Of a stretch of DNA of 64,000 nucleotides, positions 60,202 through 64,000 are shown piece by piece (position 1 is the stretch's first letter; each line of letters begins with the position of its first letter). A model generated the notes under the pieces. That model did not search any database. It saw only the letters and a list, made by a program, of their open reading frames with translations, and was not told the origin of the DNA. Where the stretch lies: positions 1,663,001-1,727,000 of the forward strand of contig NC_020059.1 in the NCBI RefSeq assembly GCF_000330885.1, written 5' to 3'. Origin of the DNA: Rhizobium tropici CIAT 899. Lineage in GTDB: Bacteria; Pseudomonadota; Alphaproteobacteria; Rhizobiales; Rhizobiaceae. The position numbers and the translations under genes were made by a program.

Positions 60202-61269
60202 ATGGAACATACTGGTTTTTTCCCGCCCCATGGTGGCGTCAGCTTGAAACAGCTGGCTGAGCATCTTGGGGCGGAACTGGCTGATGCAACCTCTTCGGAG
60301 GTCGTCATCAGATCTATCGCTCCCGTCTATCGGGCAGGCGAAGGTGATATTTGTTATATCCTTTCCCGAAAGAATCGTGCTGAGCTGGAGACCTGCAAGG
60401 CTTCGGCGATCATTTGCCTTCCGGCGTTGAAATCTTTCGTCCCCGATCACATCCCGGTACTTCTGTCGAAGAAGCCGCATACGGATTTTGCCATTGCCGG
60501 TGCATTGCTGCATCCGCAAGCCATGCGGCCCGTTACGTTTACCGCGAATCCGGCGACGATTTCGCCCGCCGCGACGATCGATGCGACCGCTAAGCTGGAG
60601 GCCAATGTCGGCATCGAGCCGGGTGCAATTATTGGCCCGGGTGCAGAGATCGGCGAGGGGACCTATATCGGCCCTAACGCCCTCATCGGGCCGGGTGTCA
60701 AAATCGGGCGCAATTGCAGCATCGGCGGCGGCGCGAGCGTGCTCTGCGCCTATCTCGGTAACGGCGTCATCATCCACAATGGCACGCGCATCGGTCAGGA
60801 CGGTTTTGGCTATGCGCCGGGACCGCGTGGCATGGTTAAGATCGTGCAGATCGGCCGCGTCATTATCCAGGATAATGTCGAGATCGGCGCCAATACCACG
60901 ATCGATCGCGGCACCATGGATGATACCGTGATCGGCGAAGGCACGAAGATCGACAATCAGGTCCAGATCGGACATAACGTCCGCATCGGTCGTCACTGTG
61001 CTATCGTCAGCCAGGTCGGTATTGCCGGAAGTACGGTGATCGGCGATGGCGTGCAGATCGGCGGGCAGGCTGGCCTCAACGGACATATCCACATCGGCGA
61101 CGGCGCGCAGATCGGCGCCAAGAGCGGTGTGATGAACAGCATCCCGGCGGGCGAGCGCTATGCGGGCCTCCCGGCGCGGCCGCTATGGGATTTTCTAAGG
61201 GAATCGGCGGAGATCGCAAAGCGGTCAGGAGCCAGAGACAAGAAAGACGGGAGTGCGGAGCATGACTGA
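60202..61269 (+). CDS. lpxD: UDP-3-O-(3-hydroxymyristoyl)glucosamine N-acyltransferase
   Basis: ATG 60202 with GGAG upstream gives 355 residues. It has the N-terminal uridine-binding domain ([20 protein letters not shown]) and a left-handed helix of hexapeptide repeats. The [20 protein letters not shown] segment and the [20 protein letters not shown] with catalytic His match LpxD. It adds the second acyl chain in lipid A synthesis. Its end overlaps fabZ. Confidence 0.96.
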   Translation: MEHTGFFPPHGGVSLKQLAEHLGAELADATSSEVVIRSIAPVYRAGEGDICYILSRKNRAELETCKASAIICLPALKSFVPDHIPVLLSKKPHTDFAIAGALLHPQAMRPVTFTANPATISPAATIDATAKLEANVGIEPGAIIGPGAEIGEGTYIGPNALIGPGVKIGRNCSIGGGASVLCAYLGNGVIIHNGTRIGQDGFGYAPGPRGMVKIVQIGRVIIQDNVEIGANTTIDRGTMDDTVIGEGTKIDNQVQIGHNVRIGRHCAIVSQVGIAGSTVIGDGVQIGGQAGLNGHIHIGDGAQIGAKSGVMNSIPAGERYAGLPARPLWDFLRESAEIAKRSGARDKKDGSAEHD

Positions 61270-61735
61270 GGAAGCCAAGGCGTCGTTATCATCGGCTGAC
61301 GTTCTGGAAATTATGAAGCTTTTGCCGCATCGCTATCCCTTCTTGATGGTCGACAAGATCATTGAGATCGATAGCGATAACTCCGCGATCGGCATCAAGA
61401 ATGTGACGGCGAACGAGCCGCAATTCACCGGACATTTTCCGGAATCGCCGATCATGCCGGGCGTGTTGCTCATCGAGGGTATGGCGCAGACTGCGGGTGC
61501 GATCTGCGCCCGCAAGGATGGCATCGGCGGCAACCTCGTCTACTTCATGACGATCGACAACGCCCGCTTCCGCAGGCCGGTCGTTCCGGGCGACCGCGTC
61601 GAGTTCCACGTCGTCAAGCAGAAGCAGCGTGGCACGATCTGGAAGTTCCATTGCGATGCCAAGGTTGACGGTTCTCTGGTGGCCGAGGCTGATATCGGCG
61701 CGATGATCGTACGGAAGGATCAGGAACAGGCATGA
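61262..61735 (+). CDS. fabZ: 3-hydroxyacyl-ACP dehydratase FabZ
   Basis: ATG 61262, overlapping the lpxD stop by eight bases, gives 157 residues. It has the hot-dog dehydratase motif: [17 protein letters not shown] (His), and [20 protein letters not shown] (Glu). It feeds fatty-acid synthesis and balances lipid A synthesis. Its stop overlaps lpxA as ATGA. Confidence 0.96.
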   Translation: MTEEAKASLSSADVLEIMKLLPHRYPFLMVDKIIEIDSDNSAIGIKNVTANEPQFTGHFPESPIMPGVLLIEGMAQTAGAICARKDGIGGNLVYFMTIDNARFRRPVVPGDRVEFHVVKQKQRGTIWKFHCDAKVDGSLVAEADIGAMIVRKDQEQA

Positions 61736-62547
61736 GCAGCATCGCAAAGAGCGCCCGCATTCATAAGCTGGCGGTTGTCGAGGACGGCGCAGTCGTCGGC
61801 GAGAATGTTGTTGTTGGCCCGCTCTGCTACGTCGGTCCCAAGGTTGTTCTGCACGACGATATTCAGTTGCTCAATAATGCAGTCGTGACCGGCCGCACGA
61901 CGATCGGGAAGGGAACGAAGATCTTTCCGATGGCTGTCGTCGGCGGTGATCCGCAGAGCGTTCACCATCACGGCGAAGAGACGACGCTTGATGTCGGCGA
62001 GAATTGCACGATCCGCGAGGGCGTCACGATCAACACCGGCACGGCCGATTACGGCGGCAGAACGATCGTCGGCAACAACAATCTCTTCCTCGCCAATTCG
62101 CACGTCGCACATGATTGCCGCGTCGGCAACAATGTCATCATGTCGAATAACGTCATGCTGGCCGGGCATGTGACCATTGAGGACCGCGCTATTCTTGGCG
62201 GCGGCTGCGCTGTGCACCAGTTCACCCGTATCGGCAGGCAGGCCTTCATTGGAGGGCTTACGGCAGCCAGCTACGATGTTATCCCTTACGGCATGTTGAA
62301 CGGCAATCCCGGCGTGTTATCAGGATTGAATGTCGTCGGGATGAGCCGCGCGGGGATAGATCGCGCCGTCATTCACCGCGTTCGCCGCGCCTACAAGAGC
62401 ATCTTCGAAGGTGAAGGATCCATTCGCGACAATGCAGCGGCTATCCGCGAGGAATATGCCGATTGCAAGGAAGTGATGGAAATTCTCGATTTCATTGCTG
62501 CCGAAAGCGACCGCGCGCTTTCATCGCCGAATCGCGGCAAGAGCTGA
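61732..62547 (+). CDS. lpxA: UDP-N-acetylglucosamine O-acyltransferase
   Basis: The 271-residue enzyme has hexapeptide repeats ([20 protein letters not shown]; the catalytic His within [11 protein letters not shown]) and a C-terminal helical domain. It performs the first step of lipid A synthesis. ATG is coupled to fabZ by an ATGA overlap. [20 protein letters not shown] is the typical LpxA motif near the end of the helix. Confidence 0.96.
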   Translation: MSSIAKSARIHKLAVVEDGAVVGENVVVGPLCYVGPKVVLHDDIQLLNNAVVTGRTTIGKGTKIFPMAVVGGDPQSVHHHGEETTLDVGENCTIREGVTINTGTADYGGRTIVGNNNLFLANSHVAHDCRVGNNVIMSNNVMLAGHVTIEDRAILGGGCAVHQFTRIGRQAFIGGLTAASYDVIPYGMLNGNPGVLSGLNVVGMSRAGIDRAVIHRVRRAYKSIFEGEGSIRDNAAAIREEYADCKEVMEILDFIAAESDRALSSPNRGKS

Positions 62548-62549
62548 GG

Positions 62550-63431
62550 GTGGTTTCGGCCAGCGAAAACGGCAAGGGCAGACTGGCGATCATCGCCGGC
62601 AGTGGGCTTTTGCCGGTTTACGTCGCCGATGCCGCCCGCCAAGCCGGAGAGAATCCTGTCATTATTGCTTTGACTGACGAAGCGGACCGCGACTGGTCTG
62701 CCTTCGATCATGCCAATCTTGGCGTCGGCAATTTTGCCGGTCTCGAGGCAATGTTCCGCCGACACGGTGTCGATCGTGTTGTCATGTCGGGCGGTGTTGC
62801 ACGACGTCCTTCGTGGCGTCAGGTGCATCCGACTTGGCGTGTCATCAAGGAATTACCCTCCACCATCCGCACTCTTCTTTCGGGAGGGGACAACGCCGTT
62901 CTGCAGATGGTCATACGTCTGATCGAGGCCGGTGGCGTTCGCGTCGTGGGTGCGCATGAAATTGCGCCGGATCTTTTGGCGGCGACGGGGCCGCTTGGAA
63001 AAATCTCGCCGGCGAAAGAGGATCTGCGCGATATTGCCCAGGGCGCAAGGGCCGCCGATGCGCTGGGGCTTTTGGATGTCGGACAGGGTGCCGTCAGCGT
63101 CGGCGGCCGCGTTGTCGCGCTTGAGGGCGCCGAGGGTACTGACAAGATGATCGAGCGAGTTGCCGAACTGCGTGCGGCCGGACGCATCTCGACGCGCCGC
63201 CGTGGCGTTCTCGTCAAACTCTGCAAGCCGCAGCAGGATATCCGCGCTGATCTACCGTCGATCGGCGTGTCTACGGTATCGAACGCCAAGAAGGCTGGAC
63301 TGGCCGGCGTCGCCGTCGAAGCCGGCAGAGCGCTGATCCTCGACCGGCAAGCGGTAATTGCCGCTGCCGACGAGGCCGGCATTTTCGTCTGCGGCATCGA
63401 CCGTGGCCTGAGCGCCGAGGGCTTCATGTGA
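62550..63431 (+). CDS. lpxI: UDP-2,3-diacylglucosamine hydrolase LpxI (DUF1009)
   Basis: The start is taken as GTG 62550, three bases after the lpxA stop, with GAGG close by; a longer reading starts inside lpxA. The 293-residue protein shows GRLAIIAGSGLLPVYVADAA, ALTDEADRDWSAFDHANLGV and the ATGPLGKISPAKEDLRDIAQ segment of the LpxI family. It replaces LpxH in alphaproteobacteria and hydrolyses the pyrophosphate bond to lipid X. Its stop shares bases with the lpxB GTG. Confidence 0.95.
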   Translation: MVSASENGKGRLAIIAGSGLLPVYVADAARQAGENPVIIALTDEADRDWSAFDHANLGVGNFAGLEAMFRRHGVDRVVMSGGVARRPSWRQVHPTWRVIKELPSTIRTLLSGGDNAVLQMVIRLIEAGGVRVVGAHEIAPDLLAATGPLGKISPAKEDLRDIAQGARAADALGLLDVGQGAVSVGGRVVALEGAEGTDKMIERVAELRAAGRISTRRRGVLVKLCKPQQDIRADLPSIGVSTVSNAKKAGLAGVAVEAGRALILDRQAVIAAADEAGIFVCGIDRGLSAEGFM

Positions 63432-64000
63432 GCGCGGCGCCTTTGAAGCTTGCCGTCGTTGCCGGAGAAGTCTCCGGCGATCTCTTGGGCGGCGATCTCA
63501 TCGCAGCCTTGAAGCGGAGTCACGGTGGTGCGATCGAGCTGGTGGGCGTCGGTGGCGAGGCGTTGGAGGCACAAGGTCTGCGCTCGCTCTTCGATTACTC
63601 CGAGCTCTCGATCATGGGCTTCATTCAGGTCATCAAGCGGCTGCCAAAGCTACTGGCCCGCATCCGGCAGACGGCAGATGCGATCATTGTCGCAAAGCCC
63701 GATGTGCTTCTGATCATCGATAGCCCCGATTTCACCCATCGCGTTGCCAAGCGTGTGCGCAAGGCGCTGCCCGACCTGCCAATCATCGATTACGTCTGCC
63801 CCAGCGTTTGGGCGTGGAAGGAATATCGCGCGCAGAAGATGCTCGCTTACGTCGACCATGTGTTGGCCGTATTGCCGTTCGAGCCTGCTGCCATGGAGCG
63901 CCTGGGCGGCCCAGCAACCACCTATGTCGGCCACCGCCTGACGGTCGATGCTAATCTGCTGGACACTCGCCGTCAGCGCGCCTTGCGCGGTCTGGCAGGC
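63428..64000 (+). CDS. lpxB: Lipid-A-disaccharide synthase, 5' part
   Basis: Starts at GTG 63428 (overlapping the lpxI stop as GTGA) and runs off the window after 191 codons. The beginning LKLAVVAGEVSGDLLGGDLI, ELSIMGFIQVIKRLPKLLAR, DVLLIIDSPDFTHRVAKRVR and YVCPSVWAWKEYRAQKM are all signature LpxB segments. It joins lipid X and UDP-diacylglucosamine. Truncated only by the window edge. Confidence 0.96.
   Translation, partial: MSAAPLKLAVVAGEVSGDLLGGDLIAALKRSHGGAIELVGVGGEALEAQGLRSLFDYSELSIMGFIQVIKRLPKLLARIRQTADAIIVAKPDVLLIIDSPDFTHRVAKRVRKALPDLPIIDYVCPSVWAWKEYRAQKMLAYVDHVLAVLPFEPAAMERLGGPATTYVGHRLTVDANLLDTRRQRALRGLAG

Noticed and set aside
58465..61092. Very long minus-strand reading frame (875 codons) opposite bamA and lpxD
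   Set aside because: It is a shadow of GC-rich coding DNA; bamA and lpxD are certain genes, and the antisense product has no family traits.

Overview
The window looks like a chromosome segment of a Rhizobium-type alphaproteobacterium. Evidence: GC-rich DNA, an aapJQMP amino-acid transporter, the rpsB-tsf-pyrH-frr-uppS-cdsA-rseP-bamA-lpxD-fabZ-lpxA-lpxI-lpxB run typical of Rhizobiales, an EipB protein, DUF3126, clpS-clpA, and three copies of a rhizobial intergenic palindromic element. The assignment is made from gene content and order, not from a database search.

Roughly the left 30 kb is prophage or prophage-derived. From 52 to 19192 a rightward late operon of a long-tailed, non-contractile (siphovirus-like) phage runs in standard order: head-tail connectors and neck proteins (231-2977), tail tube (3021), a pair of tail assembly chaperones joined by a convincing -1 programmed frameshift signal (3476-4056), a 1130-residue tape measure with an internal muralytic domain (4137), tail hub and tip proteins with a peptidase (7533-11549), a beta-helix tailspike (11586), a cargo gene for an OLD-like ATPase/TOPRIM protein (13803), a lysis cassette (holin candidate, GH24 endolysin, nested Rz/Rz1 spanins; 15606-17315), and a second collagen-like tail fibre (17325-19192). 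Terminase, portal, protease and capsid genes must lie left of base 1; only the last stop codon of an upstream gene is seen. Short GC-rich hairpins sit at most module junctions.

From 19303 to 29849 is an accessory and regulatory region on mixed strands: a YjzC-like protein, a zinc-ribbon protein with an operon partner, a secreted phospholipase-D-family nuclease behind a perfect alphaproteobacterial SOS box, a lipoprotein, a structured intergenic region that may encode a small RNA, three leftward helix-turn-helix or early genes with an XRE repressor, an HNH endonuclease, several unknown proteins, a 3' remnant of a RepA-like replication ATPase, and an AlbA_2 (Schlafen-type) protein preceded by a cluster of GTGCAC motifs and a 27-bp dyad. 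No integrase is visible; the right prophage edge is inferred between 29850 and 30113.

From 30114 onward is core chromosome: a DUF192 protein, tRNA-Pro(TGG), an NDUFS4-like complex I subunit, tRNA-Arg(TCT), the leftward aapJQMP operon, metC, an FAD monooxygenase, an NDUFS6-like zinc protein, an alpha/beta hydrolase, a crotonase, cysE, DUF3126, a phasin, clpS-clpA, a leftward group (HIT, COG3146 acyltransferase, glycerophosphodiesterase, RidA), eipB, and then the translation / cell-envelope cluster from rpsB to a truncated lpxB. That last cluster links ribosome and elongation-factor synthesis, UMP supply, ribosome recycling, undecaprenyl and CDP-diacylglycerol lipid synthesis, envelope stress proteolysis, outer-membrane protein assembly and lipid A synthesis. 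Its RseP carries three tandem PDZ domains, which is unusual.

The best candidates for new biology are the frameshift signal in the tail chaperone, the OLD-like cargo gene, the SOS-box nuclease, the candidate small RNA at 22056-22267, the repeat and dyad region before the AlbA_2 gene, and the triple-PDZ RseP.
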